A DNA stretch of 64,000 nucleotides from Pseudomonas frederiksbergensis (GCF_035751725.1 NZ_CP142104.1:2790001-2854000); one strand, 5' to 3'; counted from the stretch's first letter, positions 8,408 through 18,009 are shown. Notes: generated from the letters alone by a model not told the origin. Numbers and translations: made by a program.

Positions 8408-10057
8408 ATGGATAACCTCAAAGATTGCTTTGGTTTCAAGCAGTGCGCCCTGTTCCTGGCGTTATGCAGCACCGGTGCGATGGTCGAGACGGTCGAGGCC
8501 ATGCAAATGGACCTGGGCGATTCCGACTGGAAACTGCGCTGGGACAACACCATCAAGTACAGCCAGGCCTGGCGGCTACACGGCCAGGACAGCCGCTTGA
8601 CCAACGCGCCCACCGCCAACGGCCTGTACCCCTCGATCCAGGGCCAGGGCGATAAAAACTTCAGCAGCGGCCTGGTCTCCAATCGCCTGGACCTGTTCTC
8701 CGAAATGGACCTCAGCCGGCAAAACTACGGGCTGCGGGTCAGCGGCGCGGCCTGGTACGACGATATCTACAACCAGGACACCGACAGCAGCGAACAACCG
8801 CACTTTCTCAGCAAAACCCGCGAGCTCCATGGTCGCGACGCGGAGATTCTCGACGCGTTCGTGTTCTTGCGCGGAGACCTCGGTGACGACTCCCAAGGCG
8901 TGGCGCGGCTGGGACGGCACAGTCTGATCTATGGCGAAAGCCTGTTCTACGGCGGCAACGGCATCGCCAACGCCCAGGGCCCGACCGATGTGGTCAAGCT
9001 GCTCAGCGTGCCGGGTACTCAATTCAAGGAAATCCTGCGCCCGGTCAATCAGATCTCCGGGCAATTGCAGATCAACCCACAGCTGTCGGTGGGCGCCTAC
9101 TACCAGTTCGAGTGGGAGCGTTCCAACCTGCCCGGCGCCGGCAGCTACTTGAGCGATGCCGATGCCATCGGGTACGGCAGTGGTCCGCTGCGCGAGGTGT
9201 TCGGCAACGACACGGTGAATGGCGGCGACCTGAAACCGCGAAACTCGGGGCAGGGCGGTATGCAGATCCGCTTCAAGCCAAGCGGCACCGAGCTGGAACT
9301 GGGGTTCTACGCGGCCCAGTATCATGACAAAGCCCCAATCGGCTTGTACGCCTATCTGGACGGGCCGGCCGCCGCAGCCAGCGGGTTGCCGATCCTGGGC
9401 TCCTATCGCCAGGTCTACGCCGAAGACATCAAGACCGCCGGCGTCAGCTTCTCCACCGCCTACGGTCCGTTCAACTTTGCCGGTGAAACGTCGGTGCGCT
9501 GGAACGCGCCGCTGGTGAGCAACCTGCAAGTGGTGACCCCCGGCATGGTGGCCGACGGTGGCGACAATGAGTTGTTCGCCAGGGGCAAGACCGCCCACGC
9601 CAACCTGTCGGCGATTTACTTGCTGTCGCCCAACGCGTTTTGGGATGGCGGCTCGGCCCTGGCCGAACTGGCCTGGAACCGCACCCTGAGCGTGACCAAG
9701 AACCCTGCCGCGCTGGACTCAAACACCACCCGCGATGCGACGGCGCTGCGGGTCCTGATGGAACCCGCGTACTTCCAGATCATCGACGGGATCGACCTGA
9801 CCGTGCCCATCGGGATGGGGATCGTGCTCGATGGGCGCTCATCGGCGGTCAACAAATCCGGTTTCGGCAATACCCATTCCGGCGACTGGAGCGTCGGGCT
9901 CAAAGCCACCTATCTACAGCGCTGGGATGTCGGCCTCAACTACGTGAATTTCTTCGGCGCCCCGAAAGCCGGGCTGCGCGAGGACGGCAATTTCAGTTAT
10001 GGACAATCGCTGGCCGACCGCGATTTCGTCTCGCTCTACGTGAAAACCTCATTCTAA
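8408..10057 (+). CDS. DUF1302 outer-membrane protein
   Basis: 549 aa, typical for DUF1302. A hydrophobic N-terminus (about residues 13-30) is a probable export signal, followed by a long beta-rich sequence of alternating polar and hydrophobic strands, ending in the aromatic residue expected of an outer-membrane barrel (YVKTSF). The family is found beside DUF1329 in many catabolic clusters for hydrophobic or aromatic compounds but has no agreed function. It is third in the sigma-54 operon, 64 bases after calA and 15 bases before the DUF1329 gene, so an outer-membrane channel for the phenylpropanoid or its dimers is reasonable but unproven. Confidence 0.8.
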   Translation: MDNLKDCFGFKQCALFLALCSTGAMVETVEAMQMDLGDSDWKLRWDNTIKYSQAWRLHGQDSRLTNAPTANGLYPSIQGQGDKNFSSGLVSNRLDLFSEMDLSRQNYGLRVSGAAWYDDIYNQDTDSSEQPHFLSKTRELHGRDAEILDAFVFLRGDLGDDSQGVARLGRHSLIYGESLFYGGNGIANAQGPTDVVKLLSVPGTQFKEILRPVNQISGQLQINPQLSVGAYYQFEWERSNLPGAGSYLSDADAIGYGSGPLREVFGNDTVNGGDLKPRNSGQGGMQIRFKPSGTELELGFYAAQYHDKAPIGLYAYLDGPAAAASGLPILGSYRQVYAEDIKTAGVSFSTAYGPFNFAGETSVRWNAPLVSNLQVVTPGMVADGGDNELFARGKTAHANLSAIYLLSPNAFWDGGSALAELAWNRTLSVTKNPAALDSNTTRDATALRVLMEPAYFQIIDGIDLTVPIGMGIVLDGRSSAVNKSGFGNTHSGDWSVGLKATYLQRWDVGLNYVNFFGAPKAGLREDGNFSYGQSLADRDFVSLYVKTSF

Positions 10058-10072
10058 TAAGGTGGATTCGCC

Positions 10073-11434
10073 ATGCAGAACACAACTTTCCTGAACACCT
10101 GCCTCCTAACCCTTGCGCTGACCGGCATGAGCCTGGCGCAAGCGGCGGTATTGCCTGAACAGGCCGCGCGCTTGAAAACCGACCTGACCCCCCTGGGTGG
10201 CGAGCGCGCCGGCAATGCCGATGGCAGCATTCCGGCCTGGCAGGGCGGCTACACTCAGGTCGCGCCCGGTTATAAACCAGGCGACAAACGCCCCGATCCT
10301 TTCGCCGGTGAGAAACCGCTGTATTCGATCAAGGCATCGAACATGGAGCAGTACGCCGGCGAACTGGCCGAAGGCACCAAGCTGTTGCTCAAGAAATACC
10401 CGGACTATCGCCTTGACGTGTACCCGACCCATCGCTCGGCGGCCGCGCCCCAGTGGGTGTATGACAACACCAGCAAGAACGCCACACGCGCCACCCTGGA
10501 CGTGGGCAGCGAGAAGGTCTCCAACGCTTATGGCGGCATCCCGTTCCCGATTCCGGAAAACGGTGCGCAGGTGTTGTGGAACTATCGGTTGTCCTGGCAG
10601 GGCGGCGACACCATCAGCTCGCCTTTCGACACTTGGCTGATGACCGCCGGCGGCAAGAAAGTCCAGGCGACCCGAGCCCAGTACACCTACCAGTTTCCGT
10701 ACTACGTCGAGGGCGGCAGCCTGGAAAATTATTCGGGCAAGTACCTGCTGGGCAAGCTGTTCACCGAGTTGCCGTCATCCAAGGCTGGCGAAGGCCTGAT
10801 GACCCATTGGGACCTGGATCCGGGCAATCGGGCGGCCTGGCAGTACCTGGTCGGCCAACGTCGGGTTCGCCGCGCGCCCAACATTGCCTATGACACGCCT
10901 GACTTCGTGACCTCCGGCGTCGGTCTGTTCGACGAAGCGTTCATGCTGTTTGGCCCGACCGATCGTTATGACCTCAAGCTGGTGGGCAAGAAGGAGCTGC
11001 TCGTCGCCTACAACAACAACCGCGCCGCCCTGGCCAAGAGCGACGACCTGGTCAAGGCGAACTTCCTCAATCCTGATCTGGTGCGCTGGGAAAAACATCG
11101 GGTCTGGGTGGTCGAGGCCACGCTCAAATCCGGCAAGCGCCACGTCGTGCCGCGTCGCACTTACTACGTAGACGAGGATTCCTGGCAGATCCTGATGGCC
11201 GACGGTTATGACGCCCAGGGCAAGCTCGGCCGGCAAATGTATTCGTTGACGCTGCTGGCACCGGATCTGCCGGCCCTCACCGCGCAGGTGATGTGGGGCA
11301 GCTACAACCTCGATACCGGCGCCTATTTCCTCAACTCATCGAGCAACGACCTGACGGTCCAGTACCAGAAAGTCGCGAAGCCTTCGGCGTCCTATTTCAC
11401 GCCGGATGCCATGGCCAACGAAAACATGCGCTGA
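10073..11434 (+). CDS. DUF1329 periplasmic protein
   Basis: 453 aa. A clear signal peptide (TCLLTLALTGMSLAQA, cut before AVLPEQAAR) is followed by the DUF1329 hallmark GGERAGNADGSIPAWQGG and the later AYNNN, RWEKHRVWVVEATL and RRTYYVDEDSW blocks. Databases group this domain with LolA/LolB-like lipoprotein-carrier folds, suggesting a cavity for a lipophilic ligand; that is family knowledge, not visible here. Ribosome site AAGGTGG. It follows the DUF1302 gene by 15 bases, the usual pairing, and probably acts in the periplasm with that protein and the RND protein at 12659. Confidence 0.85.
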   Translation: MQNTTFLNTCLLTLALTGMSLAQAAVLPEQAARLKTDLTPLGGERAGNADGSIPAWQGGYTQVAPGYKPGDKRPDPFAGEKPLYSIKASNMEQYAGELAEGTKLLLKKYPDYRLDVYPTHRSAAAPQWVYDNTSKNATRATLDVGSEKVSNAYGGIPFPIPENGAQVLWNYRLSWQGGDTISSPFDTWLMTAGGKKVQATRAQYTYQFPYYVEGGSLENYSGKYLLGKLFTELPSSKAGEGLMTHWDLDPGNRAAWQYLVGQRRVRRAPNIAYDTPDFVTSGVGLFDEAFMLFGPTDRYDLKLVGKKELLVAYNNNRAALAKSDDLVKANFLNPDLVRWEKHRVWVVEATLKSGKRHVVPRRTYYVDEDSWQILMADGYDAQGKLGRQMYSLTLLAPDLPALTAQVMWGSYNLDTGAYFLNSSSNDLTVQYQKVAKPSASYFTPDAMANENMR

Positions 11435-11502
11435 ACCTTGGCGACCGTGGCGAGGAGCGGTTTCGTCGCGGTCGCCGGCGATTTTCCAGGCGGAATAACG
11501 AT

Positions 11503-12606
11503 ATGAACGTTGAAAAAATCTTTGCGAGCCGTGCTCCGTCAAGGGCGATCTGCGTCTTGGTGCTGTGTCTGTTGGCGAGCGCGTCCTTGCCTGTGCAGGC
11601 GACGACATTGGCGGTGCTGCAACTGCCGGCACTGCCGACCACCAAGGCCCAGCGTGCGGTATTGCTTGGGCTGGCCCGGGCCGGCGAGCGCCTTGTGGCG
11701 GTTGGCGAGCGCGGGATCGTGCTGCTTTCCGATGACGCCGGAACGAGTTGGCGCCAGGCCAAGGTGCCGGTCAGCGTCAGCCTGACGGCGGTGCAATTCG
11801 TCGACGCCGAGCAGGGCTGGGCGGTCGGTCACCTGGGCGTGGTGCTGCATACGCAGGACGGCGGCGAAACCTGGCAAAAGCAACTCGACGGCGAGCGTGC
11901 CATTGCCCTGGCGGTGCAGATCGCCGAGCGTGATGCCCAGCTACCTGGCGGTGCCACCCACTTGGAGCAGGCAAGGCGCATGCTGGCTGATGGACCGGAC
12001 AAACCGTTTCTCGACCTGTATTTCAGGGATCGCCTGCACGGCTATGTCGTCGGCGCCTACAGCCAGATCTACCGCACCGATGATGGCGGGCGGAGCTGGC
12101 AGCCGTGGATGCAGCACCTGGACAACCCCCAGGGCTTGAACCTGTATGGCATCCGCGCCGTGGGCAACGATCTGCTGTTGGTGGGGGAGCGCGGCCTGCT
12201 GTTGCGTTCGACCGATGCCGGGCAGTCGTTCCAGGCCTTGGAGTCACCTTATGAAGGCAGCTTTTTTGGCCTGCTCGGCACCCGCGACGGGGCCTTGGTT
12301 GCCTATGGGCTGCGTGGAAACGCCTGGTGGTCCGACGATCGTGGCGACAGTTGGCGCCGCCTACACACCGGGACCGAATCGACGCTGGCGAGCGCCCTGG
12401 AACTGCGCGACGGCGGCCTGCTGTTGGCCAGCCAGAGCGGCGAGTTTCTCTTCAGTCATGACCACGGTCGCAGCTTCGACAAACGCCAGAGCCGCAGCGG
12501 CGGGACTGTCGCAGCCGTGCAACAGGCGGTCGACGGCAGCCTGGCCAGTGTCGGCTTGAGCGGCGTGGCGGCTGACCAGGATCCGCGCGCCTCGGGCAAA
12601 CCATGA
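11503..12606 (+). CDS. YCF48/BNR-type beta-propeller protein
   Basis: 367 aa exported protein: hydrophobic signal (ICVLVLCLLASASLPVQA) and then repeated BNR-like blades of the form LLSDDAGTSWRQA, VLHTQDGGETWQK, IYRTDDGGRSWQP, LLRSTDAGQSF, WWSDDRGDSWRR and LFSHDHGRSFDK. These are the Asp-box repeats of the YCF48/HCF136 propeller class. In gammaproteobacteria such proteins sit between DUF1329 and MMPL/RND genes, as here, and probably form a periplasmic scaffold of a transport assembly (inference). The start is MNVEKIF at 11503; an in-frame extension upstream crosses the previous gene and is rejected. Confidence 0.8.
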   Translation: MNVEKIFASRAPSRAICVLVLCLLASASLPVQATTLAVLQLPALPTTKAQRAVLLGLARAGERLVAVGERGIVLLSDDAGTSWRQAKVPVSVSLTAVQFVDAEQGWAVGHLGVVLHTQDGGETWQKQLDGERAIALAVQIAERDAQLPGGATHLEQARRMLADGPDKPFLDLYFRDRLHGYVVGAYSQIYRTDDGGRSWQPWMQHLDNPQGLNLYGIRAVGNDLLLVGERGLLLRSTDAGQSFQALESPYEGSFFGLLGTRDGALVAYGLRGNAWWSDDRGDSWRRLHTGTESTLASALELRDGGLLLASQSGEFLFSHDHGRSFDKRQSRSGGTVAAVQQAVDGSLASVGLSGVAADQDPRASGKP

Positions 12607-12658
12607 AACTTCACGGTGTAGCGCTATCGGGCCGCGGCTCGTGCAACAGGAGTCAAAC

Positions 12659-15079
12659 TTGAAAGACGACAAAACCCAAACCGTGATCGGCCGCCAGGAA
12701 GACTTCGACCGGACGTCAGGTAACTTCGCCGAGCGGGCGATCTTCAACCATCGACCCCTGGTGGTCCTGCTGTGCCTGCTGGTGACCTTGGTGCTCGGTT
12801 GGCAAGCCACGCGCATCGGCATCAATGCCAGCTACGAGAAAACCATTCCCACCGGCCATCCCTACGTCGCCAACTTTCTGGAAAACCGCAGTGAGTTGAG
12901 CGGCCTGGGCAACTCGCTGCGCATCGCCGTGGAGATCAGGCAGGGCAGTGTCTTCACCAGGGATTACCTCGACACCCTGGCCAAGCTCAATGACGAGCTC
13001 TATTTGCTGCCAGGTGTCGACCGTCCTTACATGAAGTCGCTATGGACGCCGACCACGCGCTGGACCGCCGTGACCGAAGAAGGTCTGGACGGCGGTACGG
13101 TGATCCCTGACGACTACGATGGCTCGGCCGCCAGTATCGAGCAGGTGCGGACCAACGTGGCCCGCTCCGGGGAGGTCGGCCAATTGGTTGCCGGCAACTT
13201 CAAATCCAGCGTGATCTTCGTGCCGCTGCTGGAAATCAATCCGCAGACGGGCAAGGCGCTGGACTATGGCGAGTTTTCCCGACAATTGGAGGCGTTGCGG
13301 GACAAGTACCAGACCGAAGACTTGCGCATCCATATCACCGGCTTCACCAAGATCGTCGGCGATCTGATCGAGGGGATGACCCAGGTCCTGCTGTTCTTCG
13401 TGGTGGCGGTACTGGTGACGGTATTGGTGCTCTTCGCCTACACCCGTTGTGCACGCAGCACCCTGGTGGTGGTGGTTTGTTCGCTGGCGGCGGTGCTTTG
13501 GCAATTGGGCCTGCTGGCCTTGCTCGGTTATGAGCTGGACCCATATTCGGCGCTGGTGCCGTTTCTGGTGTTCGCCATTGGCATGAGCCATGGTGCGCAA
13601 AAGATGAACGGCATCATGCAGGACATCGGTCGCGGCACACATCGGGTGGTCGCTGCGCGCTACACCTTTCGCCGATTGTTCGCCGCGGGCATCACCGCCT
13701 TGCTGTGTGATGCGGTGGGCTTCGCCGTGCTGCTGCTGATCGACATCCGGGTGATCCAGGACCTGGCGATCACCGCCAGTCTCGGTGTCGCCGTGCTGAT
13801 CTTCACCAACCTGATCCTGCTGCCGATCCTGCTCAGCTACATCGGCGTCAGCCCCGCGGCGGCGCAACGCAGCCTGAGTGCGGAAACCACCGAACAGCAG
13901 GCGCAGATCAAGCATCCGCTATGGCGTGCGCTCGATCTTTTCACCCAACGACGCTGGGCCATTGGTGCCATGTTGACGGGCTTGCTGCTGGCCGCGTTTG
14001 GGTTTGCCGTGAGCCTGCACCTGAAGATCGGTGACCTGGACCCCGGCGCCCCGGAGCTGCGTGCCGACTCGCGCTACAACCGCGATGCGCTGTTCATGAC
14101 GCAAAACTATGCGGCGAGCTCGGACATCTTCGTGGTCATGATCAAGACCCCGGAAGACCAATGCACCCGTTACGCCAGCCTGTCGGCGGTGGATGCGCTG
14201 GCGTGGCGACTGGAGCAATTACCCGGTGTGGAATCGACCAACTCGATGGCGGCGCTGAGCAAGATCGCCACGGCCGGTTATAACGAGGGCAACTTCAAAT
14301 GGTATGAACTGATCCCCAATGACGGTGCGCTGGGGGCCGTGCAAACCCGCGCGCCGCGAGAGCTGTTCAACCAGGGGTGTTCGATGCTGTCGCTGTACGT
14401 CTACCTGGCCGATCACAAGGCTGACACCTTGAACCGGGTGGTGGAGGCCAGCGAGCAGTTTATCGCCGGGCACCAACTGCCGGAGGTCAAGTTCATGCTG
14501 GCGGCCGGCAGCGCGGGAATCGAGGCGGCGACTAACATCGTCGTGAAGAAATCCATGGGCGAGATGCTGTTCTGGGTCTACGGTGCGGTCAGCCTGTTGT
14601 GCCTGCTGACTTTCCGCAGCTGGCGCGCGACGCTGTGCGCGATGCTGCCGCTGATGCTCACCTCGATCCTGTGCGAGGCGCTGATGGTGGGGTTGGGCAT
14701 GGGCGTGAAAGTTGCCACGCTACCGGTCATTGCGCTGGGCGTGGGCATTGGCGTTGATTACGCGCTGTATGTGTTGAGCGTGATCCTCGCCCGGATGCGC
14801 GCCGGCGACACACTGGCCCAGGCGTATTACCAGTCGCTGCTGTTCACCGGCAAAGTGGTGTTGCTGACGGGTATGACGCTGGCTGTGGCGGTGTCGACCT
14901 GGGCTTTCTCGCCGATCAAGTTCCAAGCCGACATGGGCATCCTGCTGGCCTTCATGTTCCTGGTGAACATGCTCGGCGCGCTGATCCTGCTGCCGGCGCT
15001 GGCGTGGTGGTTGCTGCCGCAGGAGGTCTTCGCAAAAAAGCCTGGGCTGAGCCGGCGGGAGCGGTGGGTGAGGGGATGA
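12659..15079 (+). CDS. MMPL/RND-superfamily inner-membrane transporter
   Basis: About 806 aa in two halves, each with one TM helix, a large periplasmic loop and a cluster of five or so TM helices. First half: VVLLCLLVTLVLGW, then the helices from LLFFVVAVLVTVLVLFAY. Second half: AIGAMLTGLLLAAFGFAV, then the helices from MLFWVYGAVSLLCLL. GVGIGVDYALYVLS is the MMPL signature. I place the start at TTG 12659 because AGGAG (12648-12652) lies six bases before it; the upstream GTG at 12641 has no site. Last gene of the calA operon. The DUF1302-DUF1329-YCF48-RND set is a recurrent module presumed to move a lipophilic compound across the envelope; direction and substrate are unknown. Confidence 0.83.
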   Translation: MKDDKTQTVIGRQEDFDRTSGNFAERAIFNHRPLVVLLCLLVTLVLGWQATRIGINASYEKTIPTGHPYVANFLENRSELSGLGNSLRIAVEIRQGSVFTRDYLDTLAKLNDELYLLPGVDRPYMKSLWTPTTRWTAVTEEGLDGGTVIPDDYDGSAASIEQVRTNVARSGEVGQLVAGNFKSSVIFVPLLEINPQTGKALDYGEFSRQLEALRDKYQTEDLRIHITGFTKIVGDLIEGMTQVLLFFVVAVLVTVLVLFAYTRCARSTLVVVVCSLAAVLWQLGLLALLGYELDPYSALVPFLVFAIGMSHGAQKMNGIMQDIGRGTHRVVAARYTFRRLFAAGITALLCDAVGFAVLLLIDIRVIQDLAITASLGVAVLIFTNLILLPILLSYIGVSPAAAQRSLSAETTEQQAQIKHPLWRALDLFTQRRWAIGAMLTGLLLAAFGFAVSLHLKIGDLDPGAPELRADSRYNRDALFMTQNYAASSDIFVVMIKTPEDQCTRYASLSAVDALAWRLEQLPGVESTNSMAALSKIATAGYNEGNFKWYELIPNDGALGAVQTRAPRELFNQGCSMLSLYVYLADHKADTLNRVVEASEQFIAGHQLPEVKFMLAAGSAGIEAATNIVVKKSMGEMLFWVYGAVSLLCLLTFRSWRATLCAMLPLMLTSILCEALMVGLGMGVKVATLPVIALGVGIGVDYALYVLSVILARMRAGDTLAQAYYQSLLFTGKVVLLTGMTLAVAVSTWAFSPIKFQADMGILLAFMFLVNMLGALILLPALAWWLLPQEVFAKKPGLSRRERWVRG

Positions 15080-15092
15080 AGTGGTAAACCCC

Positions 15093-15118
15093 GTGGGTGC
15101 GAGCCTGCTCGCGCCCAC
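15093..15118. repeat. REP-like hairpin between convergent genes
   Basis: GTGGGTGCGAGC / GCTCGCGCCCAC inverted repeat of the P. fluorescens REP type, 13 bases after the RND stop and 23 before the MFS stop. No T-run follows, so it is better read as a REP that may also shield the 3' ends than as a simple terminator. Confidence 0.65.
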
Positions 15119-15141
15119 AGGGGGGGCGGGTGGACAGTAGG

Positions 15142-16368
15142 TCAGGATTTCTGTGCAACTGGTCCTGCCGTGTTCATCCGGGCCCCGTCAGAACGGCGAA
15201 TCACGCTGAGGATGGCCAATGTCGCAACCACCAATCCGGGGGATGTCGCCAGCAGTACCGCTGTGGTACCGCCTCCGGCCGCAAGGATCTGGCCGGCCGC
15301 CAACGGGCCGGCCACCGAGCCCAGGCGTCCGATGGCCACGGCGGCACCGACACCGGTTGCCCGCACGGCCGTAGGGTAGGAGGGCGGCGCCGAGGCATAG
15401 AGCACCAACTGCGCGGCCATCACAAACAACCCGGCGGCGAACCCGGCAAGGCCCATCGGTACGATGCCCACCGACAAACCGACCCCGGCCAGCGCGCTCA
15501 ACAGCCCGGCATAGACGAACAGTACGACCTTGATGGCGTTGTAGCGGTCCAGCAGCAGGCCACCAATCAACGAACCCAGGGCGCCGCCGATGTTGAACAG
15601 CATCTGCACCAGGCCGGCCTGGGGTTTGCTGAAGCCCTGCTCCAGCAGCAACGAAGGCAGCCAGTTGAGCAGCATGTACATCACCGTCAAGGTGAAAAAA
15701 TAGCTCAGCCACAGGCCCAGCGTAGTCAGGCCCCGGCCTTCACCGAACAGCGCCTGGCCGGTCGAACCGCGGGTTTCACCACCCACCTGCTGGACTTGCT
15801 TGAAAGCGCTGGACTCCGGCAGCCACAGCAACATCAGCGGCACTACGAGCAAGGGCGCCAGGCCGCCGATGAGAAACGTCATTTGCCAATGTTCGCCAAA
15901 GGCCATCGCAACCACCGCCGCCAACGCGCCTCCCAGCGGAACACCGGCATACATCACGCTGATGGCCGTGCCTCGGCGTTGCTCGCCTACCGCTTCGGCA
16001 CACAGGGCGATGAGGTTGGGCAGGGCGGCGCCCAGGCCGAGCCCGGTCATGAAACGCACCAACAGCAGGCTGGAGAATTGTTCGACATAAGCGGTGCCGA
16101 GGGAAAACACGCCGAACAGCAGGACGGCGGCGATCAGGATTTTCTTGCGGCCGATGCGATCGGCGATCCAGCCGCCGAAGAACGCACCCGGCAGCAGGCC
16201 GATGATCCCTGCGCTGAATACCCAACCCATCATTTTCGGGTCCAGGGCAAATGTCTGCCGCAGGCCGGCAGCGGCAGTCCCGGCGGATTGGAGATCAAAT
16301 CCCTCGATCAGCGCGACGATGAAACACAAGGCGATGGTCAGCGTCGCTCGACGCGGCGGATGGTTCAT
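15142..16368 (-). CDS. MFS transporter, aromatic acid importer
   Basis: 408 aa with 12 predicted TM helices. DRIGRKK between helices 2 and 3, the LPESS segment before the central loop, and the N-terminal IALCFIVALIEGFDLQSAG are typical of the aromatic acid:H+ symporter branch (AAHS; MhpT/PcaK-like). The conserved Asp of helix 1 (EGFD) is present. Ribosome site AAGAGGA. It is divergent from an OprD porin and lies between the coniferyl alcohol and ferulate operons, so uptake of ferulate or vanillate is the likely role. Exact substrate unproven. Confidence 0.82.
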   Translation of the reverse strand: MNHPPRRATLTIALCFIVALIEGFDLQSAGTAAAGLRQTFALDPKMMGWVFSAGIIGLLPGAFFGGWIADRIGRKKILIAAVLLFGVFSLGTAYVEQFSSLLLVRFMTGLGLGAALPNLIALCAEAVGEQRRGTAISVMYAGVPLGGALAAVVAMAFGEHWQMTFLIGGLAPLLVVPLMLLWLPESSAFKQVQQVGGETRGSTGQALFGEGRGLTTLGLWLSYFFTLTVMYMLLNWLPSLLLEQGFSKPQAGLVQMLFNIGGALGSLIGGLLLDRYNAIKVVLFVYAGLLSALAGVGLSVGIVPMGLAGFAAGLFVMAAQLVLYASAPPSYPTAVRATGVGAAVAIGRLGSVAGPLAAGQILAAGGGTTAVLLATSPGLVVATLAILSVIRRSDGARMNTAGPVAQKS

Positions 16369-16379
16369 GGCGAATCCTC

Positions 16380-16387
16380 TTATTGTT
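16380..16387 (-). promoter_or_regulatory. AAnAAnAA motif before the MFS gene
   Basis: On the minus strand AACAATAA overlaps the start of the ribosome site AAGAGGA of the transporter gene starting at 16368. Same arrangement as before calA. Confidence 0.5.
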
Positions 16388-16544
16388 TTTGTCAGGACTG
16401 CGGTTCAGATGAAAACCGGCAGGTGCGATTAAGATTAACAAAGCTAACTAAAAAATGAATCGCGGCTTTTCCGCAGAAAAAATCTGCCAGTTCGCTTGAA
16501 AAATCAGATGCTTGCCTATCGAAAGCGGAATAACAGGAAAACTG

Positions 16545-16559
16545 GTTAAAAATATTAAC
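16545..16559. promoter_or_regulatory. Palindrome GTTA-N7-TAAC upstream of oprD
   Basis: GTTAAAAATATTAAC is the same core as the palindromes at 5796-5812 and 18692-18708. It lies in the 313-base gene-free region between the MFS and OprD genes. A degenerate relative, GATTA-N7-TAACT, occurs at 16433-16449, closer to the MFS gene. Apart from these and two AAnAAnAA motifs I see no other feature in 16369-16681, which is noticeably AT-richer than its surroundings. Confidence 0.45.
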
Positions 16560-16664
16560 GTTCGATTATCGGTCACTTCGCATTGACGAAGCCCCCTGGC
16601 CATTTCCATTCTCTGTCCGCGCGGCCCGTCATCCGGGTACCCGCCTCGATAGAAAACAACAACA

Positions 16665-16672
16665 AAAAATGG
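16665..16672 (+). promoter_or_regulatory. AAnAAnAA motif before oprD
   Basis: AACAACAA lies 9 bases upstream of the ATG at 16682, overlapping the region where the ribosome binds. Confidence 0.45.
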
Positions 16673-16681
16673 AAATCGAAC

Positions 16682-17986
16682 ATGTCGAACGTTATCCGGG
16701 ACGTCCATGCCCCCGTTGCTTTGCCGATCCTCCAGCTGTTCGCCTGGGTCGGGCTGGGCTTATGTTCCACCGCGTCATGGGCCGAAGGCTTCGTCGAAGA
16801 CAGCCACGGCACGCTGACCCTGCGCAACTACTATATGGATCGTGACTACAAGGACGGCGGTGCCAAGACCGCCGCCAGGGAGTGGGCACAGGGCATATTC
16901 ATGAACGTGGAGTCGGGGTTCACCCCGGGGACGGTCGGGTTCGGGCTTGATGCACGGGGGTTGCTCGGCATCAAGCTCGACTCATCGCCAGACCGCAGCG
17001 GCACCGAGCTGCTGCCGGTGTCCAGTAGCGACAAGCGTGCGGCGGACGAGTACTCGCGTCTTGGCCTGACCGGCAAACTGCGTATCGCCCAGACCACCGT
17101 GAAAACCGGCGACGTGTCGATCTTCCTGCCGTTTGCCTTCGCCAGCCCGTCGCGCCTGCTGCCCCAGACGTTTCGCGGGACGACGCTCAGTTCCAAGGAC
17201 ATCGAAGGCTTGACGCTCAACACCGGTTATATCGACCGTATCGCCCGGCGCGATTCCACCGATTACCAACCCATGGCCATCGCCTCGCCCAATCGCCGTT
17301 TCAACGGCGCGGCGACCACGTCCCATATGGCGTACGTGGGAGGCGATTACCAGGTCAACAAAGACCTCGGCTTGCGCGTCTACCACGCCGAGGTGGCTGA
17401 CCTGTACCAACAGAACACCTTCGCACTGCTGCACAACATGCCATTGGGCGGTGGCGTGCTGACTACCGACCTGCGCAGTTTCTTCAGTGACGACGACGGC
17501 GCCGCCAAGGCCGGCAAGGTGGACAATCGCAACGTCTCGGCACTGGTGGGTTATCGCTTTGGCGGCCATCGCGTGAGCCTGGGCTACATGCATTCCAGTG
17601 GTGATACCGCGACCCCCTATGTGTCTGGCACCGAGCTGATGGGCTTGAGCGAAATGACCATGAGTTCGGACTTCCTCAATGCCAAGGAGCGTACCTGGCA
17701 AGCGATCCACGACTATGACTTCGCGGCCGTGGGCGTGCCTGGCCTGCGAACCCGGTTGCGCTACGTGCGGGGCGATCACATCGAGCTGGCGGCTCTCAAC
17801 GCCGAAGACCGCAAGGAGCGTGAGTTCCAGATGGAGCTGGGCTATGTGATCCAGAGCGGTCCGCTGAAGAACGTTGGGCTGCTGGCGCGCAAATCGATCT
17901 ACCGCAATGACTTCCCCGGCACGGCGGCGTTTCGCGACGAGAACCAGACGCGGTTCCTGGTGACGTATAGCGTGCCGATTTGGTGA
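16682..17986 (+). CDS. OprD-family outer-membrane porin
   Basis: 434 aa. Signal sequence around residues 12-33 (LQLFAWVGLGLCSTASWA), then the OprD start EGFVEDSHGTLTLRNYYMDRD, the GFGLDARGLLGIKLD strand and repeated beta strands to a C-terminal VTYSVPIW with the terminal aromatic. OprD/Occ porins admit carboxylate-bearing molecules; the vanillate porin OpdK is a member. Divergence from the aromatic-acid MFS gene supports ferulate/vanillate uptake. I start at MSNVIRD (16682); the in-frame extension to 16583 would put 33 polar residues before the signal. Confidence 0.87.
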   Translation: MSNVIRDVHAPVALPILQLFAWVGLGLCSTASWAEGFVEDSHGTLTLRNYYMDRDYKDGGAKTAAREWAQGIFMNVESGFTPGTVGFGLDARGLLGIKLDSSPDRSGTELLPVSSSDKRAADEYSRLGLTGKLRIAQTTVKTGDVSIFLPFAFASPSRLLPQTFRGTTLSSKDIEGLTLNTGYIDRIARRDSTDYQPMAIASPNRRFNGAATTSHMAYVGGDYQVNKDLGLRVYHAEVADLYQQNTFALLHNMPLGGGVLTTDLRSFFSDDDGAAKAGKVDNRNVSALVGYRFGGHRVSLGYMHSSGDTATPYVSGTELMGLSEMTMSSDFLNAKERTWQAIHDYDFAAVGVPGLRTRLRYVRGDHIELAALNAEDRKEREFQMELGYVIQSGPLKNVGLLARKSIYRNDFPGTAAFRDENQTRFLVTYSVPIW

Positions 17987-18009
17987 AGTAGTGAAGGGCG
18001 ATGCAGAGC

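Noticed and set aside
15097..16458. 453-codon frame on the plus strand opposite the MFS gene
   Set aside because: The translation is Gln/His/Arg-rich low complexity, typical of the reverse of a membrane protein gene. The MFS gene has clear TM helices and motifs.
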